Part shown: positions 35,482 through 45,606 of the stretch, piece after piece
Layout of the letters: every line of letters starts with the position of its first letter
Position numbering within the stretch: the first letter of the stretch is position 1
Source of the DNA: Achromobacter insuavis
GTDB lineage: Bacteria; Pseudomonadota; Gammaproteobacteria; Burkholderiales; Burkholderiaceae_B
Direction: 5' to 3'
DNA: 62,241 nucleotides
Assembly: GCF_902859645.1 (NCBI RefSeq)
Contig: NZ_CADIJR010000037.1
Span: forward strand, 1 to 62,241
Notes under the pieces: generated by a model
The model's database searches: none
Told to the model about the DNA's origin: nothing
Seen by the model: only the letters and a program-made list of their open reading frames with translations
Position numbers and translations under genes: made by a program

Positions 35482-36510
35482 ATGAACGCGTTATACCGCC
35501 TCATCCGCCGCAGCATCCTGGCCGGCCTGGCCGCCGCCCTGCTGGCCGCCCCCGCCTACGCCCAGACCCGCCTGACCGTGGGCTACCAGCTCATTGTCGG
35601 CCCCTTCCTGGCCGCCATCGCCGACGGCAGCTTCGACGCCGCCCTGAAAGAGGCCGGCTACCAGGTCGACTGGCGCCAGTTCACTTCGGGCGGCGACATC
35701 TCGACCGCGCTGGCCTCGGGCAACGTGCCGGTCGGCGTGCTCGGCTCGACCGGCATCACCTCCGCGGCCACCCGCGGCGTCGACCTGGAACTGTTCTGGA
35801 TCCTGGACAACATCGGCAAATCGGAAGCGCTGGTGGCGCGCAACGGCTCCGGCATCAACAGCACCGCCGACCTGAAGGGCAAGCGCGTCGCCACGCCGTT
35901 CGTATCGACCTCGCACTTCCACCTGCTGGTCGGCCTGGAGCAGGTCTGGAAGATCAACCCGCGCGACGTGCGCATCCTGAACATGCAGCCGCCGCAGATC
36001 GTCGCCGCCTGGCAGCGCGGCGACATCGACGCCGCCTACGTCTGGCCGCCCGCCCTGACCGAGATCGAGAAGAGCGGCAAGGTCATCGCCGATTCGGAAG
36101 CCATCGGCCACGCCAGCGTGCCGACCTTCGACGGCCTGGTGGCGGACCGCGCCTGGGCCGCCAAGAACCCGAAGTTCATGGCCGCCTTCACCGGCGTGCT
36201 GGCCAAGTCGTATGCGGCCTATCGCGCCAACCCCGCCGCCTGGACCGCCGATTCGGCCCAGGTCAAGAGTATCGTCAAGCTGATCGGCGGCAAGCCGGAT
36301 GACGTGGCCGAGGCGCTCAAGCTGCTGACCTTCCCCACCGCGCAGGAACAGGCCTCGGCCCAGTGGCTGGGCGGCGGCAAGGACTCGGGCGCGGCGCGCG
36401 CCTTCGCCGCCAGCGCCAAGTTTCTCAAGGACCAGAAGCAGATCGACAAGGCGCTGGGCGACTACAGCGCCCACGTCACCGACCAGTACGCCAAAGCGGC
36501 CGCCAAATAG
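35482..36510 (+). CDS. tauA: Taurine/sulfonate ABC transporter, periplasmic binding protein
   Basis: 342 residues with ribosome site CGGAG. A signal peptide ends near AYA-QT (about residue 28). The mature protein starts [17 protein letters not shown] and has [33 protein letters not shown] and [13 protein letters not shown], the pattern of the TauA/SsuA binding-protein family, nearer to TauA by AAYVWPPAL. It hands the sulfonate to TauBC encoded next. TauD dioxygenase is absent from this cluster, so the substrate is probably used through Xsc/Pta (58.6-61.4 kb) rather than oxygenolytic desulfonation. Confidence 0.88.
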   Translation: MNALYRLIRRSILAGLAAALLAAPAYAQTRLTVGYQLIVGPFLAAIADGSFDAALKEAGYQVDWRQFTSGGDISTALASGNVPVGVLGSTGITSAATRGVDLELFWILDNIGKSEALVARNGSGINSTADLKGKRVATPFVSTSHFHLLVGLEQVWKINPRDVRILNMQPPQIVAAWQRGDIDAAYVWPPALTEIEKSGKVIADSEAIGHASVPTFDGLVADRAWAAKNPKFMAAFTGVLAKSYAAYRANPAAWTADSAQVKSIVKLIGGKPDDVAEALKLLTFPTAQEQASAQWLGGGKDSGAARAFAASAKFLKDQKQIDKALGDYSAHVTDQYAKAAAK

Positions 36511-36599
36511 CCGCGGCGATGCGCCGGGCGCGCCGCAAGCCGCGCCCGGTCCCGGCGCCCGCCTGGCCGCGGGCGCCGCACCATGCAAGGGGACCTCGC

Positions 36600-37436
36600 A
36601 TGACCTCACCCGCCACGCCCGCCGCGCAGGCCCTGCGCGCGGACCACGTCAGCGTCACCTATCCCGGGCTGCACGACAGCGGGCCGGTGATCGCGCTGCA
36701 GGACGTCAACCTGACCATCGAACCCGGCGAATTCGTCGTCGCGCTGGGCGCCTCGGGCTGCGGCAAGACCACGTTGCTGAGCCTGCTGGCCGGCTTCCTC
36801 TCGCCGACCGACGGCGAGATCACGCTCGGCGGGCGGCCCATCACCGGCCCCGGCGCCGATCGCGGCGTGGTGTTCCAGAAGCACGCGCTGCTGCCTTGGC
36901 TGAACGTGCTGGAGAACACCGAATTCGGCCTCAAGCTGCAAGGCGTGGACAAGGAGACGCGCCGCGCCCGCGCCCGCCGCAACCTGGAGCTGGTGGGACT
37001 GAAGGACTTCCACCGCCACATGATCTACCAGCTGTCCGGCGGCATGCAGCAGCGCGTGGGCATCGCCCGCGCCCTGACCTGCGATCCGGCCATGCTGCTG
37101 ATGGACGAGCCGATGGCCGCGCTGGACGCGCTGACGCGCGAGACCATCCAGGAGCTGCTGCTGGATATCTGGCGCCAGACCGGCAAGATGTTCTTCTTCA
37201 TCACCCATAGCGTGGAAGAGGCGTTGTTCCTGGGATCGCGGCTGATCGTCATGTCGCCGCGCCCCGGACGCATCACCCACACCTTCCAGCCGGACTTCAA
37301 CCGGCGCTACCTGGAGACGCGCGATGGACGCGGCATCAAATCAAGTCCCGACTTCATCGCCATGCGCGAACAAGTCCTCGGCATCATCTACGGCGACGAG
37401 CTCGCCGCCTCCGACGCGCAGGCCGTCCATGCCTAG
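36600..37436 (+). CDS. tauB: Taurine ABC transporter ATPase
   Basis: 278 residues. Walker [11 protein letters not shown]-loop [13 protein letters not shown], signature LSGGMQQRV, Walker [12 protein letters not shown] and switch ITHSVEEA make a complete ATPase subunit of the nitrate/sulfonate/taurine class. It follows tauA by 89 bases and overlaps tauC by 8 bases. The C-terminal extension after SPRPGRI is normal for the group. Confidence 0.92.
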   Translation: MTSPATPAAQALRADHVSVTYPGLHDSGPVIALQDVNLTIEPGEFVVALGASGCGKTTLLSLLAGFLSPTDGEITLGGRPITGPGADRGVVFQKHALLPWLNVLENTEFGLKLQGVDKETRRARARRNLELVGLKDFHRHMIYQLSGGMQQRVGIARALTCDPAMLLMDEPMAALDALTRETIQELLLDIWRQTGKMFFFITHSVEEALFLGSRLIVMSPRPGRITHTFQPDFNRRYLETRDGRGIKSSPDFIAMREQVLGIIYGDELAASDAQAVHA

Positions 37437-38256
37437 CGGGCTGGGCGGCCGTCGGCCCGCGGCGCCGGGCAAGGTCTACGGCGCGCCCGGGGCCGGCTAC
37501 AGCGGCCACATCAGCCTGCTGACCAGCATCGCGCTGCTGGCGCTGTGGTTCCTGGCCACCAATGCCGGCTGGGTCAAGCCGCTGTTCCTGCCGTCGCCGC
37601 AGGCGGTGTACGGCAAGTTCGTGTCCGCCATGACCGACGGCGTGGCCAACTCGACCCTGGCCGAGCACGCCCTGGCCAGCCTGACGCGGGTGTTCTCGGC
37701 CTTCTTCCTGGCCTGCGCCACCGCCATTCCGGTCGGCATCCTGATGGGCGTGAACCGCTACGCCCGCGGCATCTTCGATCCGCCGATCGAGTTCTACCGC
37801 CCGCTGCCGCCGCTGGCCTACCTGCCGCTCATCATCATCTGGTTCGGCATCGGCGAATTCCCCAAGATCCTGCTGATCTACCTGGCCATCTTCGCGCCGA
37901 TGGCGATCGCCGCGCGCGCCGGCGTGCGCTCGGTGTCGATCGAGCAGATCCACGCGGCCTACGCCATGGGCGGCACCCGCACGCAGATCGTCTGGCACGT
38001 GATCCTGAAGGCCGCCATGCCCGAGATCTTCACCGGCATGCGCATCGGCATCGGCGTCGGCTGGACCACCCTGGTCGCCGCCGAAATGGTGGCGGCGGAC
38101 CGCGGCCTGGGCTTCATGGTGCTGAACGCGGCGCAGTTCCTGGCCAGCGACACGGTCATCATGGGCATCATCGTGATCGGCGTGTTCGCCTTCGCCTTCG
38201 ATCTGCTGGTGCGGTATCTGGAGAAGTTCGCGATTCCGTGGAAGGGGCGGATCTAG
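37429..38256 (+). CDS. tauC: Taurine ABC transporter permease
   Basis: 275 residues from ATG 37429 overlapping tauB. About six membrane helices; the permease coupling motif is seen in [54 protein letters not shown] is characteristic of TauC/SsuC permeases. Start further upstream at 37324 would overlap tauB by over 100 bases and was rejected. Confidence 0.92.
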   Translation: MPSGLGGRRPAAPGKVYGAPGAGYSGHISLLTSIALLALWFLATNAGWVKPLFLPSPQAVYGKFVSAMTDGVANSTLAEHALASLTRVFSAFFLACATAIPVGILMGVNRYARGIFDPPIEFYRPLPPLAYLPLIIIWFGIGEFPKILLIYLAIFAPMAIAARAGVRSVSIEQIHAAYAMGGTRTQIVWHVILKAAMPEIFTGMRIGIGVGWTTLVAAEMVAADRGLGFMVLNAAQFLASDTVIMGIIVIGVFAFAFDLLVRYLEKFAIPWKGRI

Positions 38257-38427
38257 GGCGGCCACCGTTCCATTTTCCTGCAAACACGCCCAAATCCACA
38301 CCGCCGGCAGGGCAATCCCCCATTCCTTTCGCCCACGCCGCTCCTCTATCCTGGGGTTCCGTCCCTGCTCCCGCCCGACGCCCGGCGCCGCGGCGGCCAG
38401 GGCGCGCAGCCACTTCAAGGAGCCGCC

Positions 38428-39951
38428 ATGTCCAGCCAGGCCTCGATGCTCAAGCCTGTGTTGTGGGAACGCCTGTTCGAACGGGAGAGCGCGCCCAACC
38501 TCAGCCTGCAGGGACGCGTGCGGCAGATGCTGGTGTCGGCCATTCTCAGCGGGCACCTGCCGCCGGGCGCGCCGGTGCCGTCCAGCCGCTACCTGGCCGA
38601 CCAGCTGGGCATCGCCCGCAACACGGTGGTGTTCGCCTACCAGCAGCTGGTCAGCGAGGGCTACCTGGAATCGCGCGAGCGCAGCGGCCACTTCGTGCAC
38701 GACGGCGTGCTGGAAGGCCGCGCCGCGCCCGCCGCCGGCGAACCGGGCCTGGCGCCGCCGGCCGACCAGATCCGCTGGGACGAACGGCTGCGCTTCCGGC
38801 CCAGCCGGCAGCGCAACATCATCAAGCCGCGCGACTGGCAGACGCAGCCCTACCCGTTTGTCTACGGCCAGTTCGACCAGGACCTGTTCCCCACCGCCGA
38901 CTGGCGCGAATGCTGCATCAAGGCGCTGTCGGTGCTGGACATCCGCAGCTGGGCGCCGGACCTGATCACCCACGACGACAGCGCCCTGATCGAGCAGATC
39001 CGCACCCAGGTGCTGCCGCGCCGCGGCATCTGGGCCGACGCCGAAGAGATCGTGGTCACCGTCGGCGCGCAGCACGCGCTCTATCTGCTGGCCGACCTGC
39101 TGGTCAACGAAGACACCGTGGTCGGCATGGAGGACCCGGGCTATCCCGATGCCCGCAACATCTTCGCCAGCCACACCCGCCACCTGCTGCCGTTGCCGGT
39201 GGACGAACAGGGGCTGTGCACCGGCACCCAGCTGCTGGGCTGCGACTATCTGTTCGTCACGCCCGGCCACCAGTGCCCCACCACCGTGACGCTGTCGCCG
39301 GCCCGCCGCGAAGCCCTGCTGACGCTGGCGCGCCAGGCCGACAGCCTCATCATCGAAGACGATTTCGAAAGCGAAAGCCGCTGGGGCGACGGCGCCATCC
39401 CGGCGCTCAAGAGCCTGGACCGCGACGGTCGCGTGATCTACGTCGGCAGCCTGGCCAAGTCGTTCGCGCCGGGGCTGCGCATCGGCTATATCGTCGCGCC
39501 GCGCGAGCTCACGGCCGAACTGCGCGCGCTGCGCCGGCTGATGCTGCGCCATCCCTCGGCCTACATCCAGCGGGCGTTCTCGCTGTTCATTTCGCTGGGG
39601 CACCATCATTCGCTGCTGCGGCGGCAATCGCAGGCCTATCAGAAGCGCGGCACTGAGTTGGCCGAGGCGCTGGCGCACTGGCTGCCCGACTTCACCGCCG
39701 TGCCCATCACCGGTTCTTCCTCGTGCTGGCTGAAAGGCCCGGAATGGCTGGACGCCACCGAATTGGCGCAGGCCGCGCTGGCCGAAGGCGTGGTGGTGGA
39801 ACCGGGCCAGGTGTTCTTCATGGATGCGGCCGGCGCGCCGCGCAACTTCCTGCGGGTCGGCTTCACCTCGATCCGCGCCGAGCATATCGGTCCGGGCATC
39901 GAGAGACTGGCGCAGGTGGTGCGCCGCTTCCGCCTGCGCGCGGCCGCCTGA
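38428..39951 (+). CDS. MocR-family regulator, possible TauR
   Basis: 507 residues. GntR helix-turn-helix (GAPVPSSRYLADQLGIARNT) and aminotransferase domain with TPGHQCPTTVTLSPARR, IIEDDFESE and the PLP lysine in VGSLAKSF. Preceded by ribosome-like AAGGAG 9 bases before the ATG. It lies 171 bases after tauC on the same strand. TauR, the taurine-responsive activator of Rhodobacter, is a MocR protein, so regulation of taurine uptake and catabolism is plausible. Third MocR gene of the window. Confidence 0.85.
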   Translation: MSSQASMLKPVLWERLFERESAPNLSLQGRVRQMLVSAILSGHLPPGAPVPSSRYLADQLGIARNTVVFAYQQLVSEGYLESRERSGHFVHDGVLEGRAAPAAGEPGLAPPADQIRWDERLRFRPSRQRNIIKPRDWQTQPYPFVYGQFDQDLFPTADWRECCIKALSVLDIRSWAPDLITHDDSALIEQIRTQVLPRRGIWADAEEIVVTVGAQHALYLLADLLVNEDTVVGMEDPGYPDARNIFASHTRHLLPLPVDEQGLCTGTQLLGCDYLFVTPGHQCPTTVTLSPARREALLTLARQADSLIIEDDFESESRWGDGAIPALKSLDRDGRVIYVGSLAKSFAPGLRIGYIVAPRELTAELRALRRLMLRHPSAYIQRAFSLFISLGHHHSLLRRQSQAYQKRGTELAEALAHWLPDFTAVPITGSSSCWLKGPEWLDATELAQAALAEGVVVEPGQVFFMDAAGAPRNFLRVGFTSIRAEHIGPGIERLAQVVRRFRLRAAA

Positions 39952-40031
39952 ACCGGCGTTGAAATGGAAGCAGTCCGATTTATCGGCTGATTCAACGCAG
40001 GGCTCGCCAAACTCAAGTTCAATCCCATTCC

Positions 40032-40084
40032 AGCAAGGACGCGCAGGAGGATTTCTTCCGGGAATCCTCCTGCGCGTCCTTGCT
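40032..40084. repeat. 22-base perfect inverted repeat
   Basis: Arms 40032-40053 and 40063-40084 are perfectly complementary over 22 bases (core GGACGCGCAGGAGGATT) with a 9-base loop. It lies 80 bases after the MocR gene and 108 before the serine-protease autotransporter. It may terminate the tau transcription unit, but it is far longer than usual terminators and has only a weak T-run (GATTT) after it. Confidence 0.85.
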
Positions 40085-40191
40085 TGATTTCCGAACGGGC
40101 GGCCAGGAAATGCCGCCCGCCGCGTTTGCAGCGATGTCGAGAAAACCCGCCGCGACAGCCCCACCTTCCAACGGGCGCACGTCCCATCACC

Positions 40192-43100
40192 ATGAACAAG
40201 ATCTACTCACTCAAATATGATCATCGGCACCAGTTGATCGCGGTATCCGAGTTATGCGGCGGACGCAAACGTGGCTCGACGACAGGCATGACCCGGCCGC
40301 CACGCCAGGAAACGCCGATCCGCAGGATATCGACCGCCCCGCCCCTGTTGTTCGCCGCCCTGTTTTGCGCCGCCCTGTTTCCCGGTACCGCCAGCGCCGG
40401 TTACGCAAGCATCGAGATTCCCTACCAGACTTATCGGGACTTCGCCGAAAACAAAGGGGCTTTCCAGCCTGGCGCATTGGGCATCCCAATCTATGACAAG
40501 TCCGGCAACCTGCGCGGCCGGCTGAGCGACGATATCCCGTTCATTGATTTCTCCAGCGTCAGCGACAGCAACGCGATTGGAACGCTGATTGCGCCGCAAT
40601 ATGCCGCCGGCGTGGCGCACAACAGTCAACACGACAGCACCCGCATCGCCGGCGCGACCTACTCCCAGGTCAGAAGAGACATACACCCGGACTACCACCG
40701 TGAGCGGGATTGGACCCAAGAGTGGGATTTCGACATCAATCGCCTGGGCAAGCTGGTGACCGACGCGGCGCCGATCGCCACGTTTCCGGTATCGCGAACG
40801 TCGACACCGTTGCTGTCCATGGGCGACCCGGATCTATGGACGGACGAAGAGAAAAAGAGATTTCCCTTGTTCTACCGGGTCGGAATGGGTATCCAGTTTG
40901 TCGGCGACCATCCGGAAAACGGCCATAACCCCACGGCCGGCACGCTCGCACCCGGCCTGCACGAAATCGGTTATGCATACAAATGGGCGACAGGCGGCAT
41001 CGTGACGCCGACATGGTCGAATGAAACGTTTGTCGTGGCACGGGGAGACAATGGCTTGCTGCCCTCATTCGTGCAACATGGCGACAGCGGTTCCCCCCTG
41101 TTTGCCTGGGATGCCGAGCACAGGCAGTGGGTGCTGGCGGGCGTGGCGGCAGATTTGAAAATGCCCCCCGGAGAACCGGGTTACGTCTACTGGTCGCACC
41201 TGCCATCGGACTTTATCGCCAGCGTTCTCGACAAGGACAATGATCCGGAAGTGGTCTTCGCGGCAGGCAAAGGCCCGTTGCAATGGTCATTCGATCGCGC
41301 GCAGGGCGTGGGCAGCCTGACCCAGCAGGACCGCCAGTTCCTGATGCATGGCTACAAGAAGACGCCGGGCCTGAGCTATGCGGACGCCAACAGCGCGCTC
41401 GACTTCGAAGGCCTCGACGCCGGCAAGAACCTGTCCTTGCGCGCCGAAGACGGCACCGGCCGTGGCGAAATCACCTTGCAAGACACGATCAACCAGGGAG
41501 CCGGCTCGCTGACCTTCCACGACAGCTACGAGGTTTCCCCGGAAACGGACCAGACCTGGATGGGCGGCGGCATCGATGTCAAGGAAAGCGCCACCGTGGT
41601 CTGGCGCGTCAACGGCGTGGCCGGCGACAACCTGCACAAGATCGGCCGCGGCACCCTGACCATCGCGGGCCAAGGCGTCAACCCGGGCGGCCTGAAAGTG
41701 GGTGACGGCAAGGTGATTCTGTCGCAACGGCCGGACGCCGGCGGCAACGTCCAGGCGTTCGACGGCATCACCCTGTCCAGCGGCCGCGCCGAAGTCGTGC
41801 TTGGCGACGGCAGGCAGGTCGACCCCGACCGTATCCAATGGGGCGCTCGCGGCGGGGTCCTGAACCTCAATGGCAATGACATCACGTTCAATCGACTGCA
41901 CGCCAATGCCAAAGACCATGGCGCCACGATCACCAACACCGCGACGAAAACAGCAACCGTAACCATCAACCTCGCGCCCGTGGCCCCGCCAACGGTAAGC
42001 GATTACATACGGATGCCGGTCAGGGCGGGCACCGGACAGCGGGGCGACCTTTATAAACAAGGGCTCAGCTATTTCGTCCTGAAGCAGAACACCTTTGGCG
42101 CCGTCCCGACCTACGGTTCCGTGGCCAGCAACGACGACTGGGAATACGTGGGCAAAACCTTGACCGTCGCGCTGGAGAAGGCGAACGAACGCAAGCGGGA
42201 GTACTTCCCCGGGCAGACGGAATTCCTGTTCTCGGGAACCCTGCGGGACAACCTCGACGTCCGCATCGCCAACCCGTCGAAAACGGTTTTCATCGCCGAC
42301 GGCGGCATGGACCTCGGCGAAAACGCGTTCACGCAGCGGCAAGGCGAACTGGTCTTCCAGGGCCACCCGGTGATCCACGCGATCAACACCCCCGATGATG
42401 CGCGCAAGCTGCTCGATCTCGGGGATGACTCCGTCCGGACGCAATCCGTGTCGTTTGACCAGCCGGATTGGGAATCGCGTGAGTTCGCCGTCGGGAAACT
42501 GGCGCTGACAGACACCACTTTCCGCTTGTCACGCAACGCCACCCTGCTGGGCGACATTGTCGCGGAGCGCGCGCAGGTCATCCTGGGCAGCCCGCTGCTG
42601 TACCTCAACAGGAACGATGGCGGACCCCTGGGCCAGGAACCGCTGAAAGGCACGTCCATCGCCAGCACGGACGCCGACAAGAGCCGTTACCAGGGCAAGG
42701 TTTCCCTGGGCGGACACTCAACACTGGACATCCACGAACAATTCGCGGGCGCCATCGATGCCAGCGACAGCGCCATCAATGTCTTTTCCGATCAGGCGAC
42801 GTTGACCGGCTACAGCCGCTTCAGCGCCAGCGCATTGACGCTGCACCGCGGCGCGCATCTGCGGGGAGCCGCCGGCTGGTATGGCGACAGCGTCATCACG
42901 GTGGCCGACGGCGCGGCGCTGACACTGTCCGGCAACACCGCGAGCCTGCCATCGACCGACATCCGCCCGGCCGATTACTTCACCAACGGCATCCATCTGC
43001 TGGGCAGCGATGCCAGCGTGCACATGGCGCCCGGCAGCCATTCGTTCAGCGATATCTCCAGCCTGACGGCAAGCCACATCACATTGGGCACGCCGGCAGC

Positions 43101-45543
43101 CACCGCGCCGCCCCAGACCGTGTATGCCGGAGCCGTGACCGCCGCCCAGGCGGACATGCAGGCAAACGACCATTCCCGCTGGATCATCACGGGCGATTCC
43201 ACGCTGAAATCGCTGCGCGCCAGCAACGCGATCCTGGGTTTCGACGACAAGGACCTGACGCAACAGGCGTTCATGACGCGGGCGAATCCCGGCTCTGCGC
43301 TGGCATTGAATCCGCCTCCGGCCGGGACGACGAAGGCGTCCTACACGCTGACCGTCGACACCGTTGCCGCATCGGACAGCGTGTTTGCCCTGCGCGTCGA
43401 CCCGACCAGCGGCGAGCATGACCAGTTGACGGTCAGCACCCAGCTTGACGGCAGCGGCAACCGCTTGCGAATCACCGATTTCGGCATCCCTCGAAGCGGC
43501 GCTGCCGCGCAGGCCAGGGAAACGCTGCTGGTGAGCGCCCCATCATCCACGCCGGCAGACCTGTTCACGCTGGAGCAGGCTTTCGCAAACGTCGATGTCG
43601 CCGATACGCCAGCCCAGGGCAATCCATGGTTGGGCGGCCTTGCGGTCAGCCATGACGCGGACCAACGGCAATGGCGGCTCATCAGCCTGCGCAGCGATGC
43701 CCCCTGGCGGCTGACGCAAGATCGCCAGTTCGATTTGCTGCATCTGCCGACGGCGGGTCGCGTGGAATTGTCCCAACCCGGCGCGGGCTGGACCCCGCAC
43801 ACCCTGCAGATCGACACGCTGATCGCCAGCGGCGTGCATTTCGCCCTGAGCGCGCGGCCGCAAAGCGGCGAAAGCGACAGCATCCTCATCACCACCCTGG
43901 CCCAGGGCGGCGACAACAGCCTGGATCTCACGCTCCTGGTACACGACCCCGTGCCGCCCGACAGCAGCGGCGCCCTGCTGCTAGCAACCGCCCCCGTGAC
44001 GACGGCGGACAGTTATTTCAAACCCGGCTCCGTCACGCAGGGGCTCACCGTCTACACGCCCAATCTGGAAATCGTCAGCAACGGCACGCTTAAGAAATGG
44101 CAATTGGCATACAAGGGGCGCCCGGAGGCCTTGCCGCCCGGCGAGACACCGACGCCAGGCGATGCGCCGACGACGCCGCTGCCAGGCGATGCCGGTGGCG
44201 GCGACAAGGCAGAGCCCCCGCTCGGCACCGGATCGACCGACACGCCTCCCGGCGCGGACGCCACCGGCCCTGCCGACAACCCCGCCGACACGGGCGCCAC
44301 CGGTCCCGTCGATAGCCCCACCGACACGGGTTCCACTGGTCCCGCCGATACCCCCACCGACACGGGTTCCACCGGTCCCGCCGATACCCCCACCGACACG
44401 GGTTCCACCGGTCCCGCCGCCCCGCCAGCCGAGAAGGAACCCGGCCTGGATCCGACCCCTGTCGGCACACCGGATACGGGTACCGCTACGCGCGGCACGG
44501 GCGGCCTGTCGCTGTTCACGCCATTCTCATTGAGACTGTCCGACTTGGACGCCCTGCAATCGCGCGGGGGAATCATCGACCGGTTGCAACAATCCGGCAT
44601 CACCGCGAACGATGACACCATCAAGCAGATTACCTCGGTACGGCGGCAAATCCTCCGCACCAGCGTGCTGGCCAGCCTGCCGAAGGTCGCTTTCGTGCTT
44701 GAGACCAACCAGCTCAACAAACGGTTGGGGGACGTGCGCCAATTGAATGAACAAGCCGGGCTATGGTTCAAGACCAGCCACGGCCAGGCCGACTACGAGC
44801 AACTGCACCTGAAACACACCACGCTGCAACTGGGTCTTGACCGCAAGCTGGGCAGGCAGTTGTATGGCGTCATGGGAAGCTACACCCAAGGGTCCGCCCG
44901 AGGAGAAGGCGATCTGTCGGAAAAGCACACCACGGGCGGCATCGGCGTCTACTACGCGTGGATCAACGAGAACGGCCCCTTCATCGACGTCGTCGCCAAG
45001 TACTTGAAAACCCGCCAGACCTACCATCTGCCGGTCAACCTGAACATTGACGGCCAGGACGCGCGATCCACGTCGCTGCTGGCCAGCGTGCAGGCGGGAT
45101 GGCGGCAGAACCTGTTCAATGGCCGCGCCTTCATCGAACCCTCGATCGAAGTGGCCACCGGCCGCACCAGCGCCTATACGCTGCACGGCGCCGACAACAG
45201 CGTCGATGTGCGGATCAATGCCAGCACGCCGATCTATGCCAAGATCGGCGCCGCTGCCGGGTTGACCCTGGAGTCGGACGAACAGCATGCGCTGACCCTG
45301 TCCGCGGGGCTGTTCCGGCTGCAGAACCTGCGGCGCGGCGGCAGTGTCGAGATCCTGAACAACAGCGTTCCGGGAGACAGGTTGAGCAATCCGATGGCGG
45401 ACGACAGCCGTTATCTGGTCAACGTGTCGCTCAACGCCAGGCTGTCGCCCAACTGGCGCGTTTACAGCCAGGTCGAAAGCAGCTTCGCCGGCAAACTGAA
45501 ACACGACTACAGCGGCCAGGTCGGTGTGCGCTATCAGTTTTGA
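40192..45543 (+). CDS. S6-type (IgA protease/SPATE-like) serine-protease autotransporter
   Basis: 1783 residues. It starts with the extended signal region MNKIYSLKYDHRHQLIAVSE typical of large autotransporters, then a hydrophobic core ending GTASA-GY. The S6 protease domain has His143 (GVAHN), an Asp in EWDFDINRLGKLV (Asp179 or 181) and nucleophile Ser299 in HGDSGSPLF, spaced as in SPATEs. A long beta-helix passenger follows, then a Pro/Thr repeat linker (about 1365-1415), an alpha-helical link and the 12-strand barrel ending VRYQF. It would be secreted to cleave host or competitor proteins. The region is less GC-rich than its surroundings, suggesting acquisition. No clear ribosome site; upstream TTG at 40084 lies in the hairpin and is rejected. 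Confidence 0.93.
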   Translation: MNKIYSLKYDHRHQLIAVSELCGGRKRGSTTGMTRPPRQETPIRRISTAPPLLFAALFCAALFPGTASAGYASIEIPYQTYRDFAENKGAFQPGALGIPIYDKSGNLRGRLSDDIPFIDFSSVSDSNAIGTLIAPQYAAGVAHNSQHDSTRIAGATYSQVRRDIHPDYHRERDWTQEWDFDINRLGKLVTDAAPIATFPVSRTSTPLLSMGDPDLWTDEEKKRFPLFYRVGMGIQFVGDHPENGHNPTAGTLAPGLHEIGYAYKWATGGIVTPTWSNETFVVARGDNGLLPSFVQHGDSGSPLFAWDAEHRQWVLAGVAADLKMPPGEPGYVYWSHLPSDFIASVLDKDNDPEVVFAAGKGPLQWSFDRAQGVGSLTQQDRQFLMHGYKKTPGLSYADANSALDFEGLDAGKNLSLRAEDGTGRGEITLQDTINQGAGSLTFHDSYEVSPETDQTWMGGGIDVKESATVVWRVNGVAGDNLHKIGRGTLTIAGQGVNPGGLKVGDGKVILSQRPDAGGNVQAFDGITLSSGRAEVVLGDGRQVDPDRIQWGARGGVLNLNGNDITFNRLHANAKDHGATITNTATKTATVTINLAPVAPPTVSDYIRMPVRAGTGQRGDLYKQGLSYFVLKQNTFGAVPTYGSVASNDDWEYVGKTLTVALEKANERKREYFPGQTEFLFSGTLRDNLDVRIANPSKTVFIADGGMDLGENAFTQRQGELVFQGHPVIHAINTPDDARKLLDLGDDSVRTQSVSFDQPDWESREFAVGKLALTDTTFRLSRNATLLGDIVAERAQVILGSPLLYLNRNDGGPLGQEPLKGTSIASTDADKSRYQGKVSLGGHSTLDIHEQFAGAIDASDSAINVFSDQATLTGYSRFSASALTLHRGAHLRGAAGWYGDSVITVADGAALTLSGNTASLPSTDIRPADYFTNGIHLLGSDASVHMAPGSHSFSDISSLTASHITLGTPAATAPPQTVYAGAVTAAQADMQANDHSRWIITGDSTLKSLRASNAILGFDDKDLTQQAFMTRANPGSALALNPPPAGTTKASYTLTVDTVAASDSVFALRVDPTSGEHDQLTVSTQLDGSGNRLRITDFGIPRSGAAAQARETLLVSAPSSTPADLFTLEQAFANVDVADTPAQGNPWLGGLAVSHDADQRQWRLISLRSDAPWRLTQDRQFDLLHLPTAGRVELSQPGAGWTPHTLQIDTLIASGVHFALSARPQSGESDSILITTLAQGGDNSLDLTLLVHDPVPPDSSGALLLATAPVTTADSYFKPGSVTQGLTVYTPNLEIVSNGTLKKWQLAYKGRPEALPPGETPTPGDAPTTPLPGDAGGGDKAEPPLGTGSTDTPPGADATGPADNPADTGATGPVDSPTDTGSTGPADTPTDTGSTGPADTPTDTGSTGPAAPPAEKEPGLDPTPVGTPDTGTATRGTGGLSLFTPFSLRLSDLDALQSRGGIIDRLQQSGITANDDTIKQITSVRRQILRTSVLASLPKVAFVLETNQLNKRLGDVRQLNEQAGLWFKTSHGQADYEQLHLKHTTLQLGLDRKLGRQLYGVMGSYTQGSARGEGDLSEKHTTGGIGVYYAWINENGPFIDVVAKYLKTRQTYHLPVNLNIDGQDARSTSLLASVQAGWRQNLFNGRAFIEPSIEVATGRTSAYTLHGADNSVDVRINASTPIYAKIGAAAGLTLESDEQHALTLSAGLFRLQNLRRGGSVEILNNSVPGDRLSNPMADDSRYLVNVSLNARLSPNWRVYSQVESSFAGKLKHDYSGQVGVRYQF
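44287..44427 (+). repeat. 36-base tandem repeats in the autotransporter linker
   Basis: Three full 36-base units and a partial fourth start at 44287, 44323, 44359 and 44395, coding for DTGSTGPADTPT; units two and three differ at a single base. A degenerate copy precedes them. Near-identity at DNA level implies recent duplication and possible copy-number variation. Confidence 0.85.
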
Positions 45544-45586
45544 ACCAGGATCGGCGTAATACGGCCGCCTGACGCCGCCGACGCCG

Positions 45587-45606
45587 CCATACGCGCCATC
45601 GTATGG
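45587..45606. terminator. Inverted repeat after the protease autotransporter
   Basis: CCATACG (45587-45593) and CGTATGG (45600-45606) form a 7-base stem with a 6-base loop, followed by AAAATAATATTTTTT. It may be the autotransporter terminator. CCATACG recurs at 45671, just before the Bug gene, so an operator role is also possible. Confidence 0.4.

Noticed and set aside
37384-40164. 926-codon minus-strand frame opposite tauC and the MocR gene
   Set aside because: Shadow of two genes with clear domains; crosses an intergenic region and a hairpin.
40084-40191. Upstream TTG start for the protease autotransporter
   Set aside because: It would translate through the right arm of the hairpin and precede the extended signal region, which begins cleanly at ATG 40192.
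44287-44427. CRISPR-like array
   Set aside because: Units abut without spacers and lie in frame inside a protein linker.
40032-45606. Insertion-sequence or transposon boundaries around the protease gene
   Set aside because: The two inverted repeats differ in sequence, no transposase is present and no target duplication could be recognised.
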